A stretch of 30,819 bases of DNA. Source: DAOUMU01 sp034409055. GTDB taxonomy: Bacteria; Chloroflexota; Anaerolineae; 4572-78; J111. Below the pieces are notes generated by a model, which saw only the letters and a program-made list of their open reading frames with translations, was not told where the DNA came from and did not search any database. The DNA lies in assembly GCA_034409055.1 (NCBI GenBank), contig DAOUMU010000059.1:1-30819 (forward strand). The letters run 5' to 3'. The position numbers were made by a program, and so were the translations under genes. Below are positions 23,837-30,691 of the stretch, piece by piece; the first letter of the stretch is position 1, and every line of letters starts with the position of its first letter.

Positions 23837-23881
23837 TTGGTAATTGGAGATTAAGCAAAATTACCAATCTCCAATTACCAA
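23837..23881. repeat. Perfect 16-bp inverted repeat after nrdJ
   Basis: TTGGTAATTGGAGATT (23837-23852) and AATCTCCAATTACCAA (23866-23881) pair fully around a 13-base loop. It begins 6 bases after the nrdJ stop. The same sequence is found reversed at 12194-12225. It lacks a T run, so a 3'-end stabiliser or mobile repeat is more likely than a terminator. Confidence 0.85.
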
Positions 23882-23905
23882 CACCTGCACTGCACGCAGG
23901 TTATA

Positions 23906-24148
23906 CGGAGTAGCTTAAATATATGCGGCTTGATGGTAATTGATAGCTTCTAAGCCGCCCCCCTACCCCCCCAAAGGGGGGAATCTGGGCATCGCTCCCC
24001 CCTTTGGAGAGTGCTCAAAAAGTCAATATTTGAGGGTTGGTAGTAACGACTTTGGTCGTTTTTGGCCCCATAATGCGGGTAATTAACGGCTAAAGTCGTC
24101 ACTACGAACAGTTTTTAAGCACTCTCCTTTGGGGGGTTGGGGGGGCCA
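23906..24148 (+). repeat. Long direct repeat, right copy, after nrdJ (interrupted)
   Basis: Matches 21015-21136 from CGGAGTAGCTTAAATATATG to TTGGGGGGGCCA, but is split at 24008-24125 by another element. Without the insert and its duplicated 7 bases, the copy is about 118 bp. Confidence 0.85.
24008..24125. mobile_element. 118-bp MITE with terminal inverted repeats and 7-bp target duplication
   Basis: Ends AGAGTGCTCAAAAA and TTTTTAAGCACTCT are inverted with one mismatch in 14. The flanks CCTTTGG (24001-24007) and CCTTTGG (24126-24132) are an exact 7-bp duplication. Removing the element and one CCTTTGG restores an uninterrupted match to the other long repeat. Inside, GTAGTAACGACTTTGGTCGTT and its near reverse complement form a 21-bp imperfect palindrome (written here as one arm of 21; the key part is AACGACTTTGGTCGTT). 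No coding capacity; a transposase must act in trans. Confidence 0.88.
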
Positions 24149-24161
24149 TCAATGTATCGGC

Positions 24162-24659
24162 TTAGTGTTCCTCTCCGGGGCGATGGGCGTGACCGTGTGC
24201 CATTTCTTCGTCCGTCGCGGGTCGAAGCGCGGAGACTTTTACCTCAAAGTACAATGTCTCGCCGGCCAGCGGATGGTTAAAATCAAGCACTACATCATTG
24301 GGACGAATATCAGCCACATAGGCCACGAGAACTCTGCCCGTTTCGTCGCGCAGGTGCAATCCCATCCCCTGAGTTAACTGCATATCGGAGGGAAAAATGT
24401 CGCGGGGAACTATTTCAAATGCATTGGGGTTCTTTTCACCATAACCGTCAGCCGGGGCTAATTCCACTTCCTTCTCATCACCAACGGCCATGCCGTAGAG
24501 CGCCTGCTCAAGACCAGGGATAATCTGACCCGAGCCTTGCAGAAACTCCAGGGATTCCTGGCCGGTTGTGGTATCGATCACCTGTCCATCATCGAGACGC
24601 AGGGTGTAATCGAGACTCACGACCTGGCCATCTGCAACTGTAAGCTTTGTGTCTGTCAT
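24162..24659 (-). CDS. FKBP-type peptidyl-prolyl isomerase (SlyD-like)
   Basis: A 165-residue folding helper that catalyses cis-trans isomerisation of prolyl bonds. The FKBP half-domains are at about 12-70 (VVSLDYTLRLDDGQVIDTT ... GSGQIIPGLEQALYGMAVGDEKEVELAPADGYG) and 130-152, with the SlyD 'insert-in-flap' chaperone domain between. NHPLAGETLYFEVKV is the SlyD signature. The His-containing tail (HGHAHRPGEEH) is a short form of the metal-binding C-terminus. AAAGGAG lies upstream of ATG 24659. The gene reads toward the MITE-containing repeat, with 36 bases between. Confidence 0.93.
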   Translation of the reverse strand: MTDTKLTVADGQVVSLDYTLRLDDGQVIDTTTGQESLEFLQGSGQIIPGLEQALYGMAVGDEKEVELAPADGYGEKNPNAFEIVPRDIFPSDMQLTQGMGLHLRDETGRVLVAYVADIRPNDVVLDFNHPLAGETLYFEVKVSALRPATDEEMAHGHAHRPGEEH

Positions 24660-24676
24660 TATTAGAGCTCCTTTGT

Positions 24677-24705
24677 TTTATAACGCGCAGTTTGTACCTA
24701 AACAA
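24677..24705 (-). promoter_or_regulatory. Probable promoter of the SlyD-like gene
   Basis: On the minus strand, TTGTTT (24705-24700) and TATAAA (24682-24677) are 17 bases apart, about 18 bases above the start codon. The -35 box overlaps the T run of the terminator just upstream. Confidence 0.5.
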
Positions 24706-24737
24706 AAAAAGTCGCCCTGACTGATAGTCCAGGCGAC
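24704..24737 (-). terminator. Intrinsic terminator on the minus strand
   Basis: GTCGCC (24711-24716) pairs with GGCGAC (24732-24737), extended by partial pairing of CTGACT with AGTCCAG. On the minus strand the stem is followed by seven T. It would end transcripts from the isochorismatase-like gene. Confidence 0.7.
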
Positions 24738-24886
24738 GAATTTATATCATCCGAAACAGAACTAACTACGTCTTGACAAGAAAACCATGCCATAGATTTA
24801 CAATAAAGTCAAAATTTACGCTGGCCGATAAGTCGGCATTTGTCCCCTATTCTCTTTGCCTCTTTTCGGCTTAATGTTAAAATCAG

Positions 24887-25048
24887 GATGGCCTGACCCC
24901 TGAAGCCTGGCTGGAAAGGCGGGCCAACGAGTGCCCGATGAAACGGATGGCCGAGCCGTGGGAAATCGCCGGCGTGGTTGCCTTCCTGGCCTCCCAGGAT
25001 TCGCGTTATCTAACCGGCCAGGCCATCGAAGTGGATGGGGGATGGTGA
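24887..25048 (+). pseudogene. C-terminal remnant of a short-chain dehydrogenase/reductase
   Basis: The + strand reads DGLTPEAWLERRANECPMKRMAEPWEIAGV and then VAFLASQDSRYLTGQAIEVDGGW followed by TGA. 'P-x-x-R-x-x-x-P-x-E-I-A ... V-x-F-L-A-S-x-x-S-x-Y-x-T-G-Q-x-I-x-V-D-G-G' is the standard SDR C-terminus. The Rossmann GxxxGxG and the YxxxK active site are missing: only about 53 codons remain, and no start is available. Its end overlaps the last 43 bases of the gene on the opposite strand. Confidence 0.85.
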
Positions 25049-25578
25049 TGAGTTGAAATTCCGTTTGCTGTCTTCAAGGTGGCAAACCAGCCCCCCAACA
25101 CCTCGTTGTGGTGGGCAATGATCTGGGGAGCTTTGAGATGTTCGCTATCCCAGGTGCTATGTGCATCCTGAACCAGAATCACGTCGTAGCCCAAGCTGTA
25201 TGCTCGACGGCAGGTGGTGTCAACACAGTACTCCGTCTGAATACCAACTACGATCAGATGTTTGATGCCCTCTGCATCCAGCTCACACTGAAGTTTGGTA
25301 TCTTGGAACGAATCGGGATGGTGCTTGTGAATGACTAAATCCTCCCCACTTGGTGCGATAGCTGGATAAATGGGCCAACCTGCTGAGCCAGGGGCGAGCA
25401 AGTCTCCCTCAGCACCACTATGCTGGACATAGATCACCGGGAGACCAGCAGCTCGCACCCTGGCAATCAGGTTGCTGATGGTTGCGAGTAACTTGTCGCC
25501 TTGATAGACAGGATTGCTTTCCTCAAACATTCCCAATTGGACATCAATGATTAGTAGAGCAGTATCGTTTTGTTGCAC
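25006..25578 (-). CDS. Isochorismatase-like cysteine hydrolase
   Basis: A 190-residue member of the isochorismatase/nicotinamidase superfamily. Catalytic triad: Asp12 in LLIIDVQLGMF, Lys85 in VIHKHHPDSF, and Cys118 in TEYCVDTTCRRAYSLGYDV. The start is GTG at 25578 with AGGAGG 6-7 bases upstream. The family fold ends near GGWFATLKTANGI; the last 16 or so residues (STHHHPPSTSMAWPVR) are simply the antisense of the SDR remnant, so the original C-terminus was probably replaced at the junction near 25050. Substrate unknown; hydrolysis of an amide or vinyl ether in a small molecule is usual. Confidence 0.88.
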   Translation of the reverse strand: MQQNDTALLIIDVQLGMFEESNPVYQGDKLLATISNLIARVRAAGLPVIYVQHSGAEGDLLAPGSAGWPIYPAIAPSGEDLVIHKHHPDSFQDTKLQCELDAEGIKHLIVVGIQTEYCVDTTCRRAYSLGYDVILVQDAHSTWDSEHLKAPQIIAHHNEVLGGWFATLKTANGISTHHHPPSTSMAWPVR

Positions 25579-25779
25579 AAATATCCTCCTATAATGTCAG
25601 GCCTGAGGTGCGGCTAACGGTCCGCGTGGGTGCCACCTAAAGACGACCTCTCATTTGCATGACCTGAGACGATTTTAGCAGAAGGCGTCAAGAATTGACA
25701 AAGTACCCGCCCGCGCTTGTCACCTACTTTACCGGCAAGTATAATTTTTATCATAAGCCATAAAACACAAGGATTTAAG

Positions 25780-26481
25780 ATGTCGGCAACAAACGGCCGC
25801 CCTAAAGACTCAGAGGTACAATCTGCTGCCGGTCCCCCTGACCCCGAGTTGGAGTCGCTGATTGCTCCCCAGGGGTACGATCCAGACCTGGTGGACGAGG
25901 TGGCCACCCTGGAAACGCCGGCCGAACAACGGCGTAAAGCCCTTCGTTTTATGATTGTCTCGCTCATTTTGCTGGCCATTGGCTTTTGGTTCTGTCTACC
26001 AACCAACCTGATAATCCCGGACAATTTAGATGATCCGGCCCCTTACGGTATTCACGACCGGCCCACGCCACCCACCAACAAATTTTTGGAAGATGCTATG
26101 CCCAGGAACGTGGGCAACTTCAAACTGGTCGACTTAAAGAAAGAACGGGCTTTCGAAGATCCATACATTGGGGCCATTGTGGTTCAGGCCACTTACCTGG
26201 ATGAAGCTGGCAATCCGGCCAGCGTGGTGATGATTCAAGCAGAATCATACATCAATGCCCGCCGTTACCTGGAAAACTATAAAACCCTCCTGGAAGGGCA
26301 GGCCAATCTTACCGAATGGAAAGAGCGCCTCTATATCGATAAAAACTATATCCAGTGGTCAGCGCCCGGCTTTGCCGAGCAAGCCTATGGCCTGGCCTGG
26401 AATAACGACCGCTATTTTATCGCCGTTACTGCTCCTACCAGCGCTACTCAGCAGGCATTGGCGGCTGAATTCCCCTATTAA
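25780..26481 (+). CDS. Single-pass membrane protein of unknown function
   Basis: A 233-residue protein. A soluble acidic N-terminus (about 1-55) precedes one membrane helix near 58-76 (FMIVSLILLAIGFWFCLP). The outer part has a compact domain (GNFKLVDLKKERAFEDPYIGAIVVQATYLDEAGNPASVVMIQAES ... WSAPGFAEQAYGLAWNNDRYFIAVTAP). The fold is not recognised; the 'Y-x-N-x-x-x-x-V-M-x-x-x-x-Y' layout resembles secreted lipoprotein-like domains measuring or binding something outside. The start is set at ATG 25780 because AAGG precedes it; the earlier ATG at 25717 gives an unlikely N-terminus. Confidence 0.72.
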   Translation: MSATNGRPKDSEVQSAAGPPDPELESLIAPQGYDPDLVDEVATLETPAEQRRKALRFMIVSLILLAIGFWFCLPTNLIIPDNLDDPAPYGIHDRPTPPTNKFLEDAMPRNVGNFKLVDLKKERAFEDPYIGAIVVQATYLDEAGNPASVVMIQAESYINARRYLENYKTLLEGQANLTEWKERLYIDKNYIQWSAPGFAEQAYGLAWNNDRYFIAVTAPTSATQQALAAEFPY

Positions 26482-26508
26482 TTCGAACTCAATTTTTCAC
26501 TCCTCGAT

Positions 26509-26537
26509 TTGACAAATCAGAACATATGTTCTATACT
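26509..26537 (+). promoter_or_regulatory. Promoter with a 14-bp palindromic operator in its spacer
   Basis: TTGACA (26509-26514) and TATACT (26532-26537) are exactly 17 bases apart. The spacer holds the perfect palindrome AGAACATATGTTCT (26519-26532). Its core GAAC-N4-GTTC fits the Gram-positive-type LexA (SOS) box, but other repressors recognise similar sites. Binding would block RNA polymerase directly. Confidence 0.8.
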
Positions 26538-26588
26538 CAATTTCTCTAAAGAGTGTTCTTACTTATTTACTGAAAGGAGAGAATAAAA

Positions 26589-27014
26589 GTGCTATCCCCA
26601 ACTTTAATGGTTGAAGATGTTGAAAAAACCCTGGAGTTTTATACCCAGACCCTCGGTTTTGAGGAAAAGGGTAAATTTCCCGGTCCAGATGGTAAACTCA
26701 TTTATGCCAATGTTCAGTGGAAAGATGTTAGCTTTATGTTTGGCCCAACCACCTGGTTGCCGGCGGAACTACTACCCTATCGGGGGGCGGGGGTAGATTT
26801 TTACATATTGGGCGGCGAAGAGGACGACATCGACCAATATTACGCTATGTTGAAAGAAAAAGGGGTGACCATCGTCAAAGAGATTGAAGATCAGTTCTGG
26901 GGTGATCGCAGCTTTACTATTAAGGACCCCGATGGTTACCAGTTAACCTTTGCCAAAACGGTCCGAGAAGTTTCGCCGGAAGAGATGATGGAAGCGATCA
27001 AGCAAATGGACTGA
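26589..27014 (+). CDS. VOC-family (glyoxalase/bleomycin-resistance-like) protein
   Basis: A 141-residue protein with two beta-alpha-beta-beta-beta modules. It opens with LSPTLMVEDVEKTLEFYTQTLGFEEKGKFPGPDG and ends with FWGDRSFTIKDPDGYQLTFAK, the usual VOC C-terminal motif where Glu or another residue binds metal. Single-domain members act as dimers in resistance to antibiotics or as dioxygenase/isomerase-like enzymes. The start is GTG 26589 with AAAGGAGAG about 7 bases upstream. It has its own tightly controlled promoter (operator at 26519-26532), which suggests an inducible stress or detoxification role. Substrate unknown. Confidence 0.88.
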   Translation: MLSPTLMVEDVEKTLEFYTQTLGFEEKGKFPGPDGKLIYANVQWKDVSFMFGPTTWLPAELLPYRGAGVDFYILGGEEDDIDQYYAMLKEKGVTIVKEIEDQFWGDRSFTIKDPDGYQLTFAKTVREVSPEEMMEAIKQMD

Positions 27015-27044
27015 TTTCTGGACAACTATAAATCAGGTGACAAA

Positions 27045-27075
27045 AAACGGTCCGACCGTAAAAGTCGGACCGTTT
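27045..27075. terminator. Strong hairpin between convergent genes
   Basis: AAACGGTCCGAC (27045-27056) pairs perfectly with GTCGGACCGTTT (27064-27075), loop CGTAAAA. The A and T ends on each side allow use on both strands, though the T runs are short. Confidence 0.75.
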
Positions 27076-27094
27076 ACTATCTTTCAGCAGGTCC

Positions 27095-27214
27095 TTAGTA
27101 TTTACCGTACGGCTGCATTTCCGGCGGGTTGTAATCCCTGCCCTCGGGGCAGTTTGCCTTGACCCAGGCCAGGGCCTGCTCGAACTCCGCCGGGTCAACT
27201 CGCTCATATTGATG
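27095..27214 (-). pseudogene. C-terminal remnant of an unidentified gene
   Basis: On the minus strand, just after the corrinoid-protein stop, an open stretch reads HQYERVDPAEFEQALAWVKANC and then PEGRDYNPPEMQPYGKY followed by TAA. The residue pattern is protein-like, but no start codon fits: upstream, the frame enters the corrinoid gene out of register. It is probably the tail of a gene whose front was deleted. Its family was not recognised. Confidence 0.45.
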
Positions 27215-27215
27215 G

Positions 27216-27851
27216 CTAGGCCGCTCCGACCAATGCCTTTGCGACGCGAGTTGCGCTACCGGCGTCAGGGGCAAACCCATCAGCACCCACTTTATCGGCA
27301 AAATCTTGGGTAATGGGCGCACCGCCGATGAGCACCTTGACTTGATCGCGCAAACCGGCTTCGGTTAAGGCTTCGATGGTGGCACTGATGGAGGTCATTG
27401 TAGTGGTCAACAAGGCCGACATGCCGACAATGTCGGGTCCATTTTCCCGAACAGAATCTACAAACTTTTCCGGAGCGACATCGGTACCCAGGTCGATCAC
27501 TTCGAAACCGGCCCCTCCTAACATCATGCCGACCAGATTCTTGCCAATATCGTGCAAGTCACCGGCCACGGTTCCTATGACCACTTTCCCTACCACTTGA
27601 ATATCTGCCTCGACCAGAAGCGGTTTGAGGATATCAACGGCGGTCTGCATGGCCCGGGCGGCGATGAGCATTTCGGGGACGAACTTTTCCCCTATTTCAA
27701 AGAGACGGCCCACTTCACCCATAGCCGGGATACAGGCCTGTTTTAGGATCTCTTCCGCCGGGACATTAGCTTCCAGAGCAGCTTGCACTTCGGCGGCCGC
27801 TTTTTTGGCATCTCCGTTAAGAACTGCCTCGTAGATAGCTTCAAGACTCAT
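27216..27851 (-). CDS. Cobalamin-binding corrinoid protein (methyltransferase partner)
   Basis: A 211-residue two-domain corrinoid protein like MtbC/MtmC/MtaC. The N-terminal helical cap is about 1-85 (AIYEAVLNGDAKKAAAEVQAAL ... MGEVGRLFEIGEKFVPEMLIAARAM). The B12-binding Rossmann domain carries GDLHDIGKNLV with His100 as the lower cobalt ligand, and the SALLTTTM and GGAPIT motifs. Such proteins carry a methyl group from a substrate-specific methyltransferase to an acceptor (methylamines, methanol, methoxy-aromatics). AAAGGA lies upstream of ATG 27851. No intact methyltransferase gene is adjacent; only remnants flank it, so its original partner may have been lost. Confidence 0.93.
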   Translation of the reverse strand: MSLEAIYEAVLNGDAKKAAAEVQAALEANVPAEEILKQACIPAMGEVGRLFEIGEKFVPEMLIAARAMQTAVDILKPLLVEADIQVVGKVVIGTVAGDLHDIGKNLVGMMLGGAGFEVIDLGTDVAPEKFVDSVRENGPDIVGMSALLTTTMTSISATIEALTEAGLRDQVKVLIGGAPITQDFADKVGADGFAPDAGSATRVAKALVGAA

Positions 27852-27887
27852 GGTTTACATTCCTTTCAATAACTTTTGATTTTATTT

Positions 27888-28115
27888 TTAGACACTCGTA
27901 TGAACATCCTCCCCCTTCGTAGCGCCCGAAGTGAGCCCTTCCATCAACTGGCCCTGGACCAGGGCCACAAATATAATGGCCGGGATCAACATCATCACCG
28001 ACATGGCACACATACTGCGCCAGTCGGAGACGTACTGACCCGTGAATTCGAACAGAGCCGGCGGGAAGGTGCGCGAGCTCGGCGTGCGCGTGAGCTGGGA
28101 GGCCAGGGCGAACTC
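27888..28115 (-). pseudogene. C-terminal remnant of a sugar ABC-transporter permease (MalG type)
   Basis: On the minus strand the frame reads EFALASQLTRTPSSRTFPPALFEFTGQYV and then SDWRSMCAMSVMMLIPAIIFVALVQGQLMEGLTSGATKG before TAA at 27890-27888. The last membrane helix plus 'G-L-T-x-G-A-x-K-G' is the signature end of carbohydrate permeases of the CUT1 family. The EAA loop and earlier helices are missing. The remnant is joined directly to the start of a LacI-type regulator in another frame. Confidence 0.85.
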
Positions 28116-28164
28116 GTGCCTGGGCTACACCGGCCCACTTAGCTACATCGCTAATCGTTGGCAA
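28116..28164 (-). pseudogene. N-terminal remnant of a LacI-family regulator
   Basis: From ATG 28164 on the minus strand the peptide MPTISDVAKWAGVAQA is the first helix-turn-helix part of a LacI repressor. Homology stops at about 28116, where the permease remnant begins in a different frame. The DNA-binding domain is therefore incomplete and should not function. LacI regulators and sugar permeases normally neighbour each other, so one deletion could have joined them. Confidence 0.75.
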
Positions 28165-28202
28165 TGTCTACTCCTGGAGTGTTGACAGGGGAACGTTTTC
28201 AA

Positions 28203-28226
28203 AAATCGATATCATGGTATCGATTT
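28203..28226. promoter_or_regulatory. 24-bp LacI-type operator
   Basis: AAATCGATA (28203-28211) and TATCGATTT (28218-28226) are perfect inverted arms around TCATGG. It lies about 40 bases upstream of the LacI remnant start, the usual place for self-regulation. It is probably a leftover of the lost sugar operon. Confidence 0.65.
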
Positions 28227-28265
28227 AATTATTGTAGTATGAATGATAAGAGGGGATCCTATCCA

Positions 28266-28301
28266 GTGACAAATGTCATTATAAAATAGGACATATGTCA
28301 C
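28266..28301. promoter_or_regulatory. Double dyad GTGACAAATGTC / GACATATGTCAC
   Basis: The two 12-base arms (28266-28277 and 28290-28301) match at 11 positions as an inverted pair, and each arm is itself nearly palindromic (GACA-N2-TGTC). The 12-base centre ATTATAAAATAG could hold a -10 box. This suggests two adjacent sites for a dimeric regulator; which one is unknown. Confidence 0.5.
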
Positions 28302-28592
28302 ATTTAAGCTCATTAGGAACCGACCAAGATAGCAGGGCGGCAGGGTGGCAAGGTGGCAGGGGGTGGTTATTTATCAGCGTTTATCTGCACGCTTCGCAGT
28401 CTGCGTCCCATACGCGTTACAAAATTGGTTTTCGGTAGTTTAGTGTGATATACTGGTAGTATGATTTTATGGCGACGTGGCCATCTAAAGACATTGTTAA
28501 CCCCCGCTCGATGCAGCCGGCCGGGCTTCGCCGCTCGATTTCGGGGACGTAGACCTCACCGCGCCTGGCGGTTGAGCTCAAGGTAGGGAGCT
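28302..28592 (+). promoter_or_regulatory. Non-coding stretch with the lipoprotein gene's probable promoter
   Basis: It holds a G-rich simple repeat (GGCAGGGTGGCAAGGTGGCA, near 28337-28356), then TTGGTT (28425-28430) and TATACT (28449-28454) spaced 18 bases. The leader after it contains CCCCG/CGGGG and other GC-rich pairings. No gene was found. Confidence 0.45.
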
Positions 28593-29120
28593 ATGAGTAA
28601 AGGTGAACTGTCTCATTCAGTTGTCTTTAGCCTGATCGTGTTTGTAGCCATATCTCTCGCAGTGGCTGCCTGTAATTCAATTAATTCAACTGTGCCGGTT
28701 TCTGACCCCCAATGTCCCGGAGATTTAGTGTTGGGGCCTACAGACTCGTGGTACGAAACGGATATACCCTTTTCAGGGATAGATGAAATCCACATGGTAG
28801 TTGTCCTTAGCAATGAGGACGCCCATAGCCGTGATCTACAGTTTAGCGGTCAAACCTTCCAGTTATGGAGCGTACCAAGAAGCAAAGTGGCATCGTCAGC
28901 CGTCGCCACACCAATCATTGAGCACCCGCCTATAGTCGTCAATGATGAACCTTCAGGGGTAGTACCGCACCAGTCCCGATTCTTGTACGACTTAACCATT
29001 GATGTATCCGGCCTGCCGTCAGAAGATCCGGTCCTGGGATTCAGACCGGTTAGCCGGACATCTGGAACGATGCGACCGCGTGCGGCACCTGTCATTGAAG
29101 TTACCATCACTTGTTATTGA
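28593..29120 (+). CDS. Secreted lipoprotein of unknown function
   Basis: A 175-residue protein with a type II signal peptide: helix VVFSLIVFVAISLAVAAC, in which the lipobox LAVAAC places the lipidated cysteine at about residue 26. The mature part is beta-rich (PGDLVLGPTDSWYETDIPFSGIDEIHMVVVLSNEDAHSRDLQFSGQTFQLWSVP) with no recognised domain. GGGAG lies upstream of ATG 28593. It is followed after 65 bases by another exported protein on the same strand, so they may be co-transcribed. Role unknown. Confidence 0.78.
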   Translation: MSKGELSHSVVFSLIVFVAISLAVAACNSINSTVPVSDPQCPGDLVLGPTDSWYETDIPFSGIDEIHMVVVLSNEDAHSRDLQFSGQTFQLWSVPRSKVASSAVATPIIEHPPIVVNDEPSGVVPHQSRFLYDLTIDVSGLPSEDPVLGFRPVSRTSGTMRPRAAPVIEVTITCY

Positions 29121-29185
29121 TCGGATCATGAATGCTGTTTTTCCTCTCGATTAATTCTATTCTAATCCCCAATTAGGAGAACAAG

Positions 29186-30685
29186 ATGTGGCATCAACTT
29201 AAAAATGAAACTCTTGCTTGGAAACTTCTTGCCTTTGTAGTTCTACCGACCTTAATGCTTTTTACTTGTGGCCTTGTCGGTCATACGTTGTATTCGGCAT
29301 TCAACCGCCTTTCGCAGCCTGCACCGTCTCCGGTCCAACAAGCGGCAGCAGATGTGGGCACACCGACTGTCCCCCCCATGCCAGAACCAACCGCAACCCT
29401 GACTCCCACGGCTGTTAGTTATGAACTGAACTGGAAAATAGAAGATGGGCAGCCCATCGCCTACAAAACTGCTATGGAAGTGTCAATCACGGAATCCTCT
29501 ATAGATTTTGGTCAAGTATTTAACTTTGGTCAGCTTGCTGAGGGGGACGAAGCCCCGCCCTCACCTTTTGAGGAATTATTTGAAGATATGGAGGCTTGTG
29601 AGCAAAACTACTCAATGGTGTCCATCCTTGAAAAGAACCCGACCGGCAATATTTCTATTGAAATGTTTCTAGATAACGTAGACTGTCCTGAACAAGCCCC
29701 GGATAATTCTTTCGCGCAAGGATTCGGCCAATTACTATCCGGGATGCAAGGTACAGCGCAGTTGCGCGGAGAAATTAGCCCCGAAGGTGAAATAACTTCT
29801 TTTTATGTTGCTCAACAACAAAAGAATTTGTTAGCCTTGTTCTTTGAGCTACCGACAAAACCTGTTGAAGTAGGGGATACGTGGCAAATTGATTTGACGT
29901 GTATCTTACTCAACTCTGCTCAATTTATTGTAGAGAACTCCGACAGAGTCAATGAGGTCAAGCTAGCAGAAATCATCGAAACACCCACTGGGGAGATGGT
30001 AGCCGTTTTAGAGTATCGGATTGCCGAGTCGGTAGAAGGCCAGCAGGATATTCCATTTTTCACTGCAGCGCCTGTGCCCAGTTCAATGAAATGCGATTTT
30101 GTTGGGCAAGGAGAGTTTCTTATTGAAGAAGGACGCTGGAAACAGTTTTCCGCTGAATATACGATACAATCCACTGGAATAATAACTGCGGATGTAACGC
30201 AACACCTCGCCCTTACTCCATTGGATGAGGTGCCAGAATATCCTGAGCCTGATACACAAGATCGTCCCACTTTATCAGAAATATTTTCAAAAACGCAAGA
30301 AACCAGGATATGTGAGTATGTGAGTGAAGATGTTATTGAGCCGGATGAAGAGGCGACACTAACAATAAGCAGTTATATCCCTGCAGATGATAAATTTGGC
30401 ACATCTGGAACGAGTGTTGTGTTGCAATTAGCCAATATTAACTCTCCAGAAGAAGTGGGACTAAATGGAGAAAAATTCGTTCTAAATCCATTTGAAAAAA
30501 TGGCAAATGAAAAACCAACATCGTTTCCCCTTGATCCTGACCCAAATCGTCCACCTGAACCTGTCATAAGTTTAACATTGATCTCAAGCGAGGAAGATAT
30601 TGAAGGTACAATTACGCTCAATATTGAAGGTAATGACTATCTACTGATGCTTGATGATACAATGGGTGAGTATTGCCAGAAATGA
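29186..30685 (+). CDS. Membrane-anchored extracellular protein (DUF6263-like)
   Basis: A 499-residue protein. An N-terminal membrane helix at about 12-36 (LLAFVVLPTLMLFTCGLVGHTLYSA) is followed by a Pro/Thr/Ala-rich linker (about 43-76), then a large beta-rich outer region. 'LPTKPVEVGDTWQIDL' (about 225-240) resembles the central motif of DUF6263 proteins, which have unknown function. Cysteines spaced through the outer part may form disulfides. A second, unrelated region from about 370 begins TRICEYVSEDVIEPDEEATLTI and looks like a separate beta domain. AGGAGA lies 5-6 bases before ATG 29186. It ends 7 bases before the second copy of the CTCAG-ended palindromic element. Confidence 0.78.
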   Translation: MWHQLKNETLAWKLLAFVVLPTLMLFTCGLVGHTLYSAFNRLSQPAPSPVQQAAADVGTPTVPPMPEPTATLTPTAVSYELNWKIEDGQPIAYKTAMEVSITESSIDFGQVFNFGQLAEGDEAPPSPFEELFEDMEACEQNYSMVSILEKNPTGNISIEMFLDNVDCPEQAPDNSFAQGFGQLLSGMQGTAQLRGEISPEGEITSFYVAQQQKNLLALFFELPTKPVEVGDTWQIDLTCILLNSAQFIVENSDRVNEVKLAEIIETPTGEMVAVLEYRIAESVEGQQDIPFFTAAPVPSSMKCDFVGQGEFLIEEGRWKQFSAEYTIQSTGIITADVTQHLALTPLDEVPEYPEPDTQDRPTLSEIFSKTQETRICEYVSEDVIEPDEEATLTISSYIPADDKFGTSGTSVVLQLANINSPEEVGLNGEKFVLNPFEKMANEKPTSFPLDPDPNRPPEPVISLTLISSEEDIEGTITLNIEGNDYLLMLDDTMGEYCQK

Positions 30686-30691
30686 TGTGAG

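Noticed and set aside
28497..28578. Possible fourth attC-like site (AAC ... GTTGAGC) before the lipoprotein gene
   Set aside because: It has the two cores, but L'' and L' do not pair, so the resemblance is probably chance.
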